From Comamonas resistens (lineage in GTDB: Bacteria > Pseudomonadota > Gammaproteobacteria > Burkholderiales > Burkholderiaceae_C): a stretch of 64,000 nt of DNA. The DNA lies in assembly GCF_030064165.1 (NCBI RefSeq), contig NZ_CP125947.1, forward strand, positions 3,968,001 through 4,032,000. The letters run 5' to 3'. Below are positions 26,075-36,450 of the stretch, piece after piece. Every line of letters begins with the position of its first letter. Position 1 is the stretch's first letter. The notes beneath the pieces were generated by a model that saw nothing but the letters and a program-made list of their open reading frames with translations, was not told where the DNA came from and searched no databases. The translations under genes were made by a program, and so were the position numbers.

Positions 26075-27886
26075 ATGGCTGCAACAGATAATCGTAAGGT
26101 CGTTGAAGGCATTCAGAAGATGACGCCCTCGGAAGCATTCGTGGAGACCTGCGTTGCCAATGGCGTCAGCGAGATGTTTGGCATCATGGGGTCCGCCTTC
26201 ATGGATGCGATGGATATCTTTGCCCCGGCAGGCATCCGCCTGATTCCTGTCGTCCACGAACAAGGTGCAGCCCATATGGCCGACGGCTATGCCCGCGTTT
26301 CGGGTCGCCACGGTGTGGTGATCGGCCAGAACGGACCCGGCATCAGCAACTGTGTGACCGGCATTGCTGCCGCCTTCTGGGCGCATAGCCCCGTGGTGAT
26401 CGTCACACCCGAGACCGGCACCATGGGCATGGGCCTGGGTGGCTTCCAGGAAGCCAACCAGCTGCCCATGTTCCAGGAGTTCACCAAGTACCAGGGCCAT
26501 GTCTGCAACCCCAAGCGCATGGCCGAGTTCACGGGTCGCGTTTTTGACCGCGCCATGTCCGAGATGGGCCCGACCCAGCTCAACATCCCCCGCGATTACT
26601 TCTACGGCGAAATCGAGTGCGAAATCCCCAAGCCCATGCGCGTGGACCGCGGCCATGGCGGCGAAGCCAGCCTGCAGGCCGCCGTGGACCTGCTCAAGAC
26701 CGCCAAGTTCCCGGTCATCCTGGCTGGCGGCGGCGTGGTCATGGGTGATGCCGTGGAGGAAGCCAGGCAACTGGCCGAGCGCCTGGGTGCGCCGGTCGCC
26801 ACCGGCTATCTGCGCAACGATGCCTTCCCCGCCAAGCACCCGCTGTGGGCCGGCCCTCTGGGCTACCAGGGCTCCAAGGCAGCCATGAAGCTGATTGCCC
26901 AGGCCGACGTGGTCATTGCTCTAGGTTCGCGCATGGGCCCCTTCGGCACCCTGCCCCAGCATGGCATGGACTATTGGCCCAAGACTGCCAAGATCATCCA
27001 GGTCGAAGCCGATCACACCAACCTGGGCCTGGTCAAGAAGATCTCTGTCGGCATCAACGGCGACGCCAAGGCCGTGGCCGCCGAGCTGGTCAAGCGCCTG
27101 GCGGATGTGAAGCTGGACTGCGACGCCACCAAGGCAGCACGCGCCGACACCGTCGCCACCGAAAAAGCAGCCTGGGAAAAGGAGCTGGACGAGTGGACGC
27201 ATGAACGCGACCCCTACAGCCTGGACATGATCGAAGAGGCCAAAGGCGAACGTACGCCGACCGGAGGCACCTATCTGCACCCCCGCCAGGTGCTGCGCGA
27301 GCTGGAAAAAGCCATGCCCCCCCGCGTCATGGTGTCCACCGACATCGGCAATATCAACTCGGTGGCCAACAGCTATCTGCGCTTTGACGAGCCACGCAGC
27401 TTCTTCGCTCCCATGAGCTTCGGCAACTGCGGCTACGCCCTGCCCACCATCATCGGCGCCAAGTGCGCAGCACCTGACCGCCCGGCCATTGCCTACGCAG
27501 GTGACGGTGCCTGGGGCATGAGCATGATGGAAATCATGACTGCCGTGCGCCACGACATTCCCGTCACCGCCGTGGTGTTCCACAACCGCCAGTGGGGCGC
27601 AGAAAAGAAGAACCAGGTGGACTTCTACAACCGCCGCTTTGTCGCCGGCGAGCTGGAGAGCGAAAGCTTCTCCGACATCGCCAAGGCCATGGGCGCCGAG
27701 GGCATCGTGGTGGACAACATCGAAGATGTCGGCCCCGCGCTGCAAAAAGCCATAGCCATGCAGATGAATGAGGGCAAGACCTGCGTGATCGAGATCATGT
27801 GCACCCGCGAACTCGGCGACCCCTTCCGCCGCGACGCCTTGGCCAAGCCCGTGCGCCTCCTGGAAAAGTACAAAGACTACGTCTGA
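26075..27886 (+). CDS. xsc: Sulfoacetaldehyde acetyltransferase
   Basis: 603-residue thiamine diphosphate enzyme converting sulfoacetaldehyde plus phosphate to acetyl phosphate and sulfite, the C-S bond-breaking step of taurine degradation. The catalytic Glu62 lies in VVHEQGAAHMADGYARVSG; the ThDP/Mg motif is GDGAWGMSMMEIMTAVRHD at about 476-494 followed by FHNRQWGAEKKNQVDFY. NGPGISNCVTGIAAAFWAHS and the C-terminal RELGDPFRRDAL are Xsc-specific rather than acetolactate synthase. Excellent AAAGGAG ribosome site. Cytoplasmic. Probably regulated from the iclR-xsc intergenic region. Confidence 0.97.
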   Translation: MAATDNRKVVEGIQKMTPSEAFVETCVANGVSEMFGIMGSAFMDAMDIFAPAGIRLIPVVHEQGAAHMADGYARVSGRHGVVIGQNGPGISNCVTGIAAAFWAHSPVVIVTPETGTMGMGLGGFQEANQLPMFQEFTKYQGHVCNPKRMAEFTGRVFDRAMSEMGPTQLNIPRDYFYGEIECEIPKPMRVDRGHGGEASLQAAVDLLKTAKFPVILAGGGVVMGDAVEEARQLAERLGAPVATGYLRNDAFPAKHPLWAGPLGYQGSKAAMKLIAQADVVIALGSRMGPFGTLPQHGMDYWPKTAKIIQVEADHTNLGLVKKISVGINGDAKAVAAELVKRLADVKLDCDATKAARADTVATEKAAWEKELDEWTHERDPYSLDMIEEAKGERTPTGGTYLHPRQVLRELEKAMPPRVMVSTDIGNINSVANSYLRFDEPRSFFAPMSFGNCGYALPTIIGAKCAAPDRPAIAYAGDGAWGMSMMEIMTAVRHDIPVTAVVFHNRQWGAEKKNQVDFYNRRFVAGELESESFSDIAKAMGAEGIVVDNIEDVGPALQKAIAMQMNEGKTCVIEIMCTRELGDPFRRDALAKPVRLLEKYKDYV

Positions 27887-27897
27887 CCCTCCCTATC

Positions 27898-27930
27898 AAC
27901 CCCACGGTTTCAAGACCCGTGGGGTTTTTT
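27898..27930 (+). terminator. Terminator between xsc and pta
   Basis: Stem AACCCCACGG / CCGTGGGGTT, eight-to-nine-base loop, six Ts, only 12 bases after the xsc stop and 23 before the pta start. It should reduce but not abolish read-through into pta, since no promoter fits in the remaining gap. Confidence 0.88.
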
Positions 27931-27952
27931 CGGACCCCCGACAGGAGCAACC

Positions 27953-28918
27953 ATGGCACTCGCCACCCTTCCCGACGTCACCGTCCCCGAAGCCCTCACC
28001 CCACATCGACCTCATCTTGAACGCCTGTTGGCGCAAGCCCGCGCCAAAGGCCCCATCGGTGTTGCAGTCGCCTATCCCTGCGATGCCAGCGCCTTGCAGG
28101 CTGCGGTACAGGCCGCAGAGGCCGGGTTGATCAAACCTTTGCTGGTCGGGCCGCGTGAACGCATCGAAGCCGCTGCCCAGTCTGCCGGGCTCGACCTCTT
28201 GGGCACCCAGATCCACCACACTGCCGACGATGCGCGCCAGGCCGCATCCCAGGCGGCCGCTCTGTGCAGAGACGGCCAGGCCATGGCTTTGATGAAAGGC
28301 AGCCTGCACAGCGACGACCTGCTTGCGGCCGCCGTCGCTCGCGAAGCGGGGCTGCGTACCGACCGCCGCGCAAGCCATGTCTTTGTCATGGACGTTCCGG
28401 CCTATGACCGTCCCTTGCTGATGACCGATTGCGTCGTCAATATCTTTCCGGCTCTGCTCGACAAACGCGACATCGCCCAGAATGCGATCAATCTCGCCCA
28501 TTCGATCGGGATTGCCCGGCCTCGCGTCGCGATTCTCTCGGCGGTAGAGACCGTCAACCCCGCCATTCCCGGCACGGTCGATGCAGCAGCCCTGTGCAAG
28601 ATGGCAGACCGCGGCCAGATCACCGGCGGCATTCTGGATGGCCCGCTTGCTTATGACAACGCCATCTCTCTGTCATCGGCCACCAACAAGGGCATAGTCT
28701 CCGATGTCGCGGGCAGTCCCGATGTGCTGCTGGTCCCCAGCCTCGAGGCTGGCAACATGATCTACAAGCAACTGGTCTATATGGCCAACGCCGAATGCGC
28801 AGGCCTGGTTCTGGGCATGCGCGTGCCCATCGTGCTGACCAGCCGCTCAGACTCCGTGGCCAGCCGCATCGCTTCCTGCGCCCTGGCCGTGCTGGCCAGT
28901 GCAGGGATGCCGGCATAG
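27953..28918 (+). CDS. pta: Phosphate acetyltransferase
   Basis: 321 residues, the short PTA_PTB form without the N-terminal DRTGG/CobB-like domains of E. coli Pta. Blocks AEAGLIKPLLVGPRERIEAA, FVMDVPAYDRPLLMTDC, TGGILDGPLAYDNAIS and PDVLLVPSLEAGNMIYKQL match phosphotransacetylases. It turns the acetyl phosphate released by Xsc into acetyl-CoA, closing the route from taurine into central metabolism. It has its own CAGGAG ribosome site; its transcription must pass the terminator at 27898. Confidence 0.93.
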   Translation: MALATLPDVTVPEALTPHRPHLERLLAQARAKGPIGVAVAYPCDASALQAAVQAAEAGLIKPLLVGPRERIEAAAQSAGLDLLGTQIHHTADDARQAASQAAALCRDGQAMALMKGSLHSDDLLAAAVAREAGLRTDRRASHVFVMDVPAYDRPLLMTDCVVNIFPALLDKRDIAQNAINLAHSIGIARPRVAILSAVETVNPAIPGTVDAAALCKMADRGQITGGILDGPLAYDNAISLSSATNKGIVSDVAGSPDVLLVPSLEAGNMIYKQLVYMANAECAGLVLGMRVPIVLTSRSDSVASRIASCALAVLASAGMPA

Positions 28919-28934
28919 AGCAAGACCTGGTCAA

Positions 28935-28968
28935 GGCCCGACCGGACACTGCTGTGTCCGGGCCTTTC
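28935..28968 (+). terminator. Terminator after pta
   Basis: GGCCCG-ACC-GGACAC TGCT GTGTCC-GGGCC then TTTCTG; a two-part stem with a three-base bulge. Confidence 0.75.
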
Positions 28969-29003
28969 TGTCAAACGCCTATCTCGGGCAGACGCCAGAA
29001 ACG

Positions 29004-29036
29004 AAAAAGCCTCAGAGTATTTCTACTCTGAGGCTT
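29004..29036 (-). terminator. Terminator of tRNA-Arg copy 3
   Basis: Minus strand AAGCCTCAGAGTA / TACTCTGAGGCTT with four-base loop and T-run; third instance of the same stem. Confidence 0.92.
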
Positions 29037-29042
29037 AACGTT

Positions 29043-29119
29043 TGGTGCGGCTGGCAGGAATCGAACCCACGACCCCTTGGTTCGTAGCCAAGTACTCTAT
29101 CCAGCTGAGCTACAGCCGC
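29043..29119 (-). tRNA. tRNA-Arg(ACG), copy 3
   Basis: 77 bases, the same sequence as copies at 11022 and 13082, anticodon ACG, CCA encoded. It lies two bases downstream of tRNA-Ser on the same strand, so both probably mature from one transcript. Confidence 0.97.
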
Positions 29120-29121
29120 AT

Positions 29122-29211
<90 letters not shown>

Positions 29212-29242
29212 TGTGTCGAAGCATCTATTGTAGCCTAAAAAA

Positions 29243-30710
<1,468 letters not shown>

Positions 30711-30741
30711 ATGAAGTTTCAAGCAATCGGCTTGTCAGAAC

Positions 30742-31731
30742 TCAATGTCCGGTCTCGGGCGCCTTGCGCACTGCGATCTCCAGGCCCGTGGCCGCATCGA
30801 TCTTCAGACCCTTGGGCAGCGGGAACTTGATGGTTTCCTCGATGCCGTCCATCTTGCGCACGGCGACTGCGCCCAGTTGACGGATGCGTGCGATGACCTC
30901 GTCGACCAGCACTTCGGGCGCCGAGGCACCGGCCGTCAGCCCCACGCGGGCCGCATCGGCAAACCACTCCTGCTTGAGCTCGAGCGCGTTGTCCACCATA
31001 TAGGCAGGCGTGCCCAGGCGATCGGCCAGCTCGCGCAGGCGATTGCTGTTGGAGCTAGTCGGGCTGCCGACGACGATGACCAGATCCACCTGGGGCGCGA
31101 GAATCTTCACGGCATCCTGGCGATTCTGCGTGGCATAGCAGATGTCCTGCTGCTTGGGCTCGCGCACCTGCGGAAAGCGGGCCTTGATGGCGGCCTTGAT
31201 GCCTGCGGCGTCATCGACCGACAGCGTGGTCTGCGTCACCACGGCCAGCTTTTCGGTCTGGCGCGGCGCCACCTTGGCCACATCTCCCTCGTCCTCGACC
31301 AGGTGAATCCCTTCGGAGAGCTGACCCATGGTGCCTTCGACCTCGGGATGGCCCTTGTGGCCGATCATGAGGAACTCATAGCCTTCCTTGGCCAACTTGG
31401 CGACTTCCACATGCACCTTGGTGACCAGCGGGCAGGTCGCATCGAAGATGGCAAAGCCGCGGCGCTCGGCCTCCTGCTGCACGGCCTTGGAGACGCCATG
31501 GGCCGAGAAGATCAGCGTGGCGCCGGGTGGCACCTCGTCGAGCTCCTCGATGAAGATGGCGCCCTTGGCCTTGAGGTCGTTGACCACAAAGGTGTTGTGC
31601 ACGATCTCGTGGCGCACATAGATGGGCGCGCCGAACTTGGCCAGCGCCCGCTCCACGATCTCGATGGCGCGATCCACCCCGGCGCAAAAGCCGCGCGGCT
31701 CGGCCAGCAGAACTTCCTTGGCGCCAACCAC
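30742..31731 (-). CDS. ispH: 4-hydroxy-3-methylbut-2-enyl diphosphate reductase
   Basis: 329 residues; last enzyme of the MEP isoprenoid pathway, a [4Fe-4S] enzyme making IPP and DMAPP. Cys ligands lie in [22 protein letters not shown] and [10 protein letters not shown]; active-site residues in [23 protein letters not shown] and [12 protein letters not shown]. The start is a GTG at 31731, one base after the fkpB stop codon. fkpB-ispH is an ancient gene pair, as in E. coli. Confidence 0.95.
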   Translation of the reverse strand: MVGAKEVLLAEPRGFCAGVDRAIEIVERALAKFGAPIYVRHEIVHNTFVVNDLKAKGAIFIEELDEVPPGATLIFSAHGVSKAVQQEAERRGFAIFDATCPLVTKVHVEVAKLAKEGYEFLMIGHKGHPEVEGTMGQLSEGIHLVEDEGDVAKVAPRQTEKLAVVTQTTLSVDDAAGIKAAIKARFPQVREPKQQDICYATQNRQDAVKILAPQVDLVIVVGSPTSSNSNRLRELADRLGTPAYMVDNALELKQEWFADAARVGLTAGASAPEVLVDEVIARIRQLGAVAVRKMDGIEETIKFPLPKGLKIDAATGLEIAVRKAPETGH

Positions 31732-31732
31732 C

Positions 31733-32215
31733 TCAGAGCACTCCGATCAGCTTGACTTCAAACGTCACCGGCTGGCCGGCCAGCGGATGGTTGAAGTCGA
31801 ACAGCACGGCACCGTCCTCGCGCACCTGCACCACGGCACCGGCATATTGGCCCAGGCCATCGGGCGTGGGGAACTGCACCACGTCGCCAGCGGTGTACTG
31901 CTCGTGCGGATCGCCCAGCTCGTTCATGAGCTTGCGCGCCACCCACTGCATCATGTCCGGGTTGCGCTCGCCAAAAGCCTCGCCCGCAGCCAGCTCGAAC
32001 GTGGTGTGAGTTCCCTCGGCCAGGCCGATCAGCTTGTCTTCCATGGCCGGCGACAGCTCGCCGGCACCCAGCGACAGCGTCGCCGGCTTTTCATTGAAGG
32101 TATTGATCACATCGCCCGCAGGCCCCGCCAGGCGGTAATGCAGCGTGAGAAAAGAGCCGGCCTGCACGACGGGCAGGTCCGTGGCGACGGCGGTGGGGGT
32201 AGCGCTTGTGGTCAT
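31733..32215 (-). CDS. fkpB: FKBP-type peptidyl-prolyl isomerase (SlpA-like)
   Basis: 160 residues. The FKBP core is interrupted by the IF (insert-in-flap) chaperone domain, as in SlpA/Sly[41 protein letters not shown], then [15 protein letters not shown] and C-terminal [20 protein letters not shown]. Cytoplasmic, probably folding nascent proteins. It lacks the His-rich metal tail of SlyD. The start at 32215 fits the family; upstream sequence in the same frame is radC promoter. Confidence 0.92.
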   Translation of the reverse strand: MTTSATPTAVATDLPVVQAGSFLTLHYRLAGPAGDVINTFNEKPATLSLGAGELSPAMEDKLIGLAEGTHTTFELAAGEAFGERNPDMMQWVARKLMNELGDPHEQYTAGDVVQFPTPDGLGQYAGAVVQVREDGAVLFDFNHPLAGQPVTFEVKLIGVL

Positions 32216-32318
32216 GAAAGTCCCGATAAACTGGCCTGCATTGTAGAAAATCCCCCATGCCCCCGCGCCCTGTGCTGCAGTTTGCAGCTGCAATACAGGG
32301 CCACTTGACTCAAACCTG

Positions 32319-32999
32319 ATGCCGATCAAAGACCTGCCACTGGATGCCCAGCCGCGTGAAAAGCTCGCACAGCGGGGTGCGGCCGCGCTCTCGGATGCCG
32401 AACTGCTGGCCATCATCCTGCGCACCGGCATGGCCGGAAAAAGCGTTTTGCAGATGGCACAGGAGCTGCTGGAGCTGCCCGGCACCGGCGGCCTTGCAGG
32501 CCTGCTGGCGGCCAGCCATCAGGATCTGGCAGCCGTCAAAGGCCTGGGTCCCGCCAAACGTGCCGAGCTGATGGCGGTGCTGGAGCTGGCACGCCGCGCC
32601 ACGGCCCAGCAGCTGCGTGAGCGGGAAGTCTTTTCCTCCCCCGAGGCCGTCAAACACTATCTGCAGCTGCATCTGGCAGCCAAGAGCCACGAGGTGTTTG
32701 CGGTGCTGTTTTTGGATAGCCAGAACCGCCTGCTGGCTCTGGAAGAAATGTTTCGCGGTACCTTGACGCAAACCTCCGTCTACCCCCGGGAAGTGGTGCT
32801 GCGCGCCCTTCACCACCATGCTGGTGCCATCATCCTGGCCCACAATCATCCCAGCGGCAGCGTACAGCCCAGCAGCGCCGACCGCTCCCTGACCACGACA
32901 CTCAAGGCTGCGCTGGCATTGATAGATGTGCGCGTGCTGGACCACATCATCGTGGCCCCTGGCGCCGCCTGCTCGATGGCGGAGGAGGGTCTGCTATGA
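32319..32999 (+). CDS. radC: RadC-family JAB/MPN-domain protein
   Basis: 226 residues. The N-terminal UPF0758/helix-hairpin-helix part ([28 protein letters not shown]) is followed by a JAMM metalloprotease-like fold with [18 protein letters not shown] and [15 protein letters not shown], carrying the Glu, His-x-His and Asp ligands. The biological role is disputed and a link to DNA repair is not established. Its ATGA stop overlaps the start of the next gene. Confidence 0.95.
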   Translation: MPIKDLPLDAQPREKLAQRGAAALSDAELLAIILRTGMAGKSVLQMAQELLELPGTGGLAGLLAASHQDLAAVKGLGPAKRAELMAVLELARRATAQQLREREVFSSPEAVKHYLQLHLAAKSHEVFAVLFLDSQNRLLALEEMFRGTLTQTSVYPREVVLRALHHHAGAIILAHNHPSGSVQPSSADRSLTTTLKAALALIDVRVLDHIIVAPGAACSMAEEGLL

Positions 33000-33652
33000 A
33001 CCACGCCCACCGCTCACTGCAGGACCTGGCGGGCGTGTCGCGTCAGCTCAAGCTGGCCCGCGAGCAGGCTGAGGCGCTGGCCGCCGCCCAGGCCGAGGCC
33101 CGGGCAGCGCGCGAGCGTGAACGCAATCTGTTTGCGCTGAGCATAGGCAAGGTCTCGCCGCTGCGGGCTCGCAACGAGGTCAGTTTTCAGGACCCGCCGC
33201 CCTCCCCCCTGCCCTTGCAACTGGTCATGGACGAGCAGAATGTGCTGCGCGAGGCCATGAGCGACGAGTTCGATGTCAGCACCCTGCTGGATGTGGACGA
33301 CCAGCTGAGCTTTCGCCGCCCCGGCATCGGTCTCGATGTCACGCACAAGCTGCGCGGCGGCCACTGGAGCATTCAGCGCCAGCTCGATCTGCACGGGCTG
33401 CGCTCGGACGAAGCCCGCGAGGCGCTGGGTCAGTTCATCCGCCTGTCGCACCGCACCGGTGTGCGCTGTGTGCGCATCGTCCACGGCAAGGGCCTTGGAT
33501 CGCCGGGCCGCACGCCCGTACTCAAGGGCAAGGTGCAGCGCTGGCTGGTACAGAAAAAGGAAGTCCTGGCCTTTGTCCAGGCGCGCCCCGCAGAAGGCGG
33601 TGCCGGTGCGCTCGTGGTGTTGCTGCAGCCGGGCAAGCGCAGGCTGTTCTGA
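32996..33652 (+). CDS. Smr/MutS2-domain endonuclease-like protein
   Basis: 218 residues. About 1-120 is a poorly conserved region with a coiled-coil rich in Ala/Glu/Arg (residues 15-45). The Smr domain (about 130-215) has [18 protein letters not shown] and [20 protein letters not shown], the LDLHG and HGKG motifs needed for nuclease activity in SmrA-type proteins. Translationally coupled to radC by a four-base overlap. Confidence 0.9.
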   Translation: MNHAHRSLQDLAGVSRQLKLAREQAEALAAAQAEARAARERERNLFALSIGKVSPLRARNEVSFQDPPPSPLPLQLVMDEQNVLREAMSDEFDVSTLLDVDDQLSFRRPGIGLDVTHKLRGGHWSIQRQLDLHGLRSDEAREALGQFIRLSHRTGVRCVRIVHGKGLGSPGRTPVLKGKVQRWLVQKKEVLAFVQARPAEGGAGALVVLLQPGKRRLF

Positions 33653-33788
33653 GCATCCTTTCCAGCCTTGCGGCTCGGGCTGCTGGGACATGGCGAAAAA
33701 ACACTTGCACAAGAGAGTTGCATCCTGCTAACAGCGGTGCCTGCCACAATTACGGGTTTGCCTTTACCCGCCTCCGGAAGAAATCGTC

Positions 33789-34709
33789 ATGCCCATCTTT
33801 TCGCCTACCCCATTGCGCCTTGTCGCCAGCCTCCTGACCCTGAGTGCGGCACTGGCAGGCTGCGGCGGCGGTGACGGTGGTAACGGCGGCGGCAGCAATG
33901 GCACGGATCCCACCACATCCCCCCCCTCGCAGGATGAAAGCAGCGCCGTCAAACATACGCCTATGCAAGTGCTCGTGCCTGCGTACTTCAATCCCATCCC
34001 TGGCTGGGACGACATCACCAAGGGGGCAAAGGCTTATCCGGATGTGAAGATCACGGCCATCCTGAATCCGGAAAACGGCAACTTCACCAAAGAAAACAGC
34101 CAGTTCACCGCTGCCATCAATGCCTTCAAGGCGCAAGGCGGCCGCGTGGTGGGCTATGTCATGACCGACTATGGCAACCGTTCAATGAGCGCAGTGAAAG
34201 CCAATGTCGACAATTACCTCAGGCTCTACCCTGGCGTCAGCGGCTTCTTCCTCGACGAAATGGCAGCAAAAAGCGGCCAGCTGGCGTTCTACCGCGAGGT
34301 CTATCAGTACATCAAAAGCAAGGACTCAGGCCTGCAGGTCATGGGCAACCCTGGGGCCTATCCCGACCCGGCCTATGCGGGTATCACCGACGCCCTGGTC
34401 ACCTTCGAAGGCCTTGAGACGGATTACCGCCAGATCAATCCCCAGCCCCAGAACACCTGGGTCTATGACAAGCCCACAACCGCACAGGCCATGCTGGTGC
34501 ATAACGCACCCACCTGCGCCATCATGCAAAGCGCGCTGAAAACTGCCGATCTGCCTCGCACCCACACCGGCCTGGCGTATGTGACATCGCTGGAATATGA
34601 CCCCCGCTCCGGTGTCGGCAACCCTTGGGCCAGCCTGCCATCCTACTGGACGCAACTGCTGGGCACGGTGGATGCGCTGAACAAAGGTCAGGCCCTTCCC
34701 GCGTGCTAG
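33789..34709 (+). CDS. Spherulation-specific family 4 (spherulin-4) lipoprotein
   Basis: 306 residues. Lipoprotein signal: LVASLLTLSAALAGC, acylated Cys25, then a Gly/Asp-rich linker. The mature part (about 55-300) matches spherulin-4: QVLVPAYFNPIPGWDD, ITAILNPENGN, GGRVVGYVMTDYGNR, LYPGVSGFFLDEM (acidic catalytic-type pair) and MGNPGAYPDPAYAG. The family is related to GH135-type glycosidases acting on galactosaminogalactan, so a surface glycan hydrolase is plausible. It stands alone, with 136 bases upstream and a convergent neighbour. Confidence 0.85.
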   Translation: MPIFSPTPLRLVASLLTLSAALAGCGGGDGGNGGGSNGTDPTTSPPSQDESSAVKHTPMQVLVPAYFNPIPGWDDITKGAKAYPDVKITAILNPENGNFTKENSQFTAAINAFKAQGGRVVGYVMTDYGNRSMSAVKANVDNYLRLYPGVSGFFLDEMAAKSGQLAFYREVYQYIKSKDSGLQVMGNPGAYPDPAYAGITDALVTFEGLETDYRQINPQPQNTWVYDKPTTAQAMLVHNAPTCAIMQSALKTADLPRTHTGLAYVTSLEYDPRSGVGNPWASLPSYWTQLLGTVDALNKGQALPAC

Positions 34710-34735
34710 GAATAGCCGGTGATCCAGGCCTGCGG

Positions 34736-35764
34736 TCACCGCGCCTGGGGCACGGTATTGAATGGCAAGGGTAGCGGCTTCATATCGCGACCGTAAATGC
34801 GGCGAATCCTCTCGGGCACCGTGGGATGGGATTCCAGCCAGTCTTCGAGGCGGCTGGCATGGGGAGTTTCGGCCAGCAGCATGTGCTGCACGATGCGCTT
34901 GTCCAGCCCCTGGTGGCTGCGCGTGTCCTGCTGCCAGCTGCCGTACTGCTGCTCGGCCAGCTCACGCTGCGTAAGCACCTTGCGCAGCACGCCGCCCAGA
35001 CCGTCCTTGCTGCGTGTCCACTGCACGGCGCGCGCATCGGCCAGATATTCGCGCTGACGCGATACGGCGGCCTTGAGCAGCTGACCGCCCAGCCAGCCGA
35101 CAAAGCCTGCGGCCTGGATAAAGAGGCCGAACCATTGCGTAAATAAACTGTCGCGCTCGCGCAGGCTCTGACCGAAGTTGTGGATCAGCTCCAGCCCATA
35201 GACCATGCCGGCCAGCTGCATGTTCAGCCGCGTGTCACCCTCGCGCAGATGCGATAGCTCATGCGCGACCAGGCCCTGCATTTCCTCACGGCTGAGCTGC
35301 TCCAGTGCGCCCTGGGTCACGGCAATGACAGCATCTTCCGCATCCCAGCCCGCCGCAAAGGCATTGATGGCCTCGGTTCGCGCCAGCACCGCGACCTGGG
35401 GCGCAGGCCAGTGCGCCGCAATGCACATTTCATGGACGATATTGCACAGTTGCTGCTCGGCCAGCGAGCTGCCGGGTCTGGCCTCGCGCGCTCCCACGCG
35501 CTGTGCCAGTTTGCGCCCGCCGTGGCGCAGCTGGTCCAGCTCTATCCAGCAGCCGCCCAGCACCAGCAGCAAGGTCACGCCGATATTCACCGTCGCAAAG
35601 CCCGTGGGATAGTCCCAGCCGCCGAATGCCAGAGTGCCCAGCCACCAGGCCAGCATCAGACCCAGATGCACCGATGCCACCACGGCCAGCACGCACAGGC
35701 CGAACACCAGCAGCAACCAACGCGTGCTGCGCCTAGCTTCGCGCTGTCGCTCCCAGAAACGCAT
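34736..35764 (-). CDS. M48-family zinc metalloprotease, membrane-bound
   Basis: 342 residues. Two N-terminal membrane helices (about 15-42 and 50-75), then the zinc motif HELSH in LVAHELSHLREGDTRL and a third ligand Glu in REYLADARAVQWTR. The latter arrangement (EYxAD) is HtpX/M48B-like. Preceded by lemA with a four-base gap, a pairing often seen for this subgroup. It probably degrades or processes membrane proteins. Confidence 0.92.
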   Translation of the reverse strand: MRFWERQREARRSTRWLLLVFGLCVLAVVASVHLGLMLAWWLGTLAFGGWDYPTGFATVNIGVTLLLVLGGCWIELDQLRHGGRKLAQRVGAREARPGSSLAEQQLCNIVHEMCIAAHWPAPQVAVLARTEAINAFAAGWDAEDAVIAVTQGALEQLSREEMQGLVAHELSHLREGDTRLNMQLAGMVYGLELIHNFGQSLRERDSLFTQWFGLFIQAAGFVGWLGGQLLKAAVSRQREYLADARAVQWTRSKDGLGGVLRKVLTQRELAEQQYGSWQQDTRSHQGLDKRIVQHMLLAETPHASRLEDWLESHPTVPERIRRIYGRDMKPLPLPFNTVPQAR

Positions 35765-35768
35765 GCGC

Positions 35769-36356
35769 TCAGAACCGGACCTGAGGGACGGCGCGCTCCT
35801 GCTCGCTCTGGGTCGAGGCCAGCATGTCCAGATGCACAAAACCCACCAGCCGCGCCACGATCAGATCCGGGAACTGTCCGGCCTGGTTGTTGAATTCCAG
35901 CACCTCGTCGTTATAGGACTGACGCGCAAAACCGATGCGGTTCTCGGTGCTGGTGATTTCTTCGCCGAGCTGCTGCATGCGGGCATCGGCCTTGAGCGTG
36001 GGATAGGCCTCGGCCAGTGCCATGAGACGGCCCATCTGGCCGCCCAGCACCTGCTCCGCCGCCATGAGAGCTCCCATGGCCTGCGCCTTGCCCGGCGACT
36101 GCCGGGCCTTGTCGGCCGCGCTCACGGCCTCGCCGCGTGCGCGAATCACGGCCTCCAGCGTCTGGGCCTCGTGCTGCATATAGCCGCGGGCGACCTCGAC
36201 CAGATTGGGGATCAGGTCATGACGGCGCTTGAGCTGCACATCGATCTGCGCAAATGCGTTCTCCACCTGGTTCTTGTGCGTGCGCAGGCGGTTGTAGAGG
36301 GCAATTGCCCAGATCACGATCACCACCACCACTGCCAGCGCGATATATGCCGTCAT
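35769..36356 (-). CDS. lemA: LemA-family protein
   Basis: 195 residues. One N-terminal membrane helix (AYIALAVVVVIVIWAIALY), then YNRLRTHKNQVENAFAQIDV, LKRRHDLIPNLVEVARGYM, and the SYNDEVLEFNN block, all LemA signatures; the rest is a long helical bundle. The start at 36356 has a GGGAGAGGG ribosome site; the longer ORF to 36386 does not. In an operon with an M48 protease; function unknown although LemA and M48 proteins are frequently linked. Confidence 0.93.
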   Translation of the reverse strand: MTAYIALAVVVVIVIWAIALYNRLRTHKNQVENAFAQIDVQLKRRHDLIPNLVEVARGYMQHEAQTLEAVIRARGEAVSAADKARQSPGKAQAMGALMAAEQVLGGQMGRLMALAEAYPTLKADARMQQLGEEITSTENRIGFARQSYNDEVLEFNNQAGQFPDLIVARLVGFVHLDMLASTQSEQERAVPQVRF

Positions 36357-36394
36357 ACCCTCTCCCTGAAAAATTTCTCGCATCATAGCCAGTC

Positions 36395-36432
36395 ACAAAA
36401 AAGCCGCCGCAGCCTTTGCGGCCACGGCGGCG
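36395..36432 (-). terminator. Terminator after cpdB-like gene
   Basis: Minus strand CGCCGCCGTG ... TGCGGCGGC stem then six Ts, 19 bases after the CpdB-like stop and just upstream of lemA. Confidence 0.8.
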
Positions 36433-36450
36433 ATCATTGAGGTTCTGACC

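Noticed and set aside
34710..34735. Possible terminator between spherulin-4-like and M48 genes
   Set aside because: CCGGTGA..TCACCG-like dyad spans the area, but it lacks a T-run on either side.
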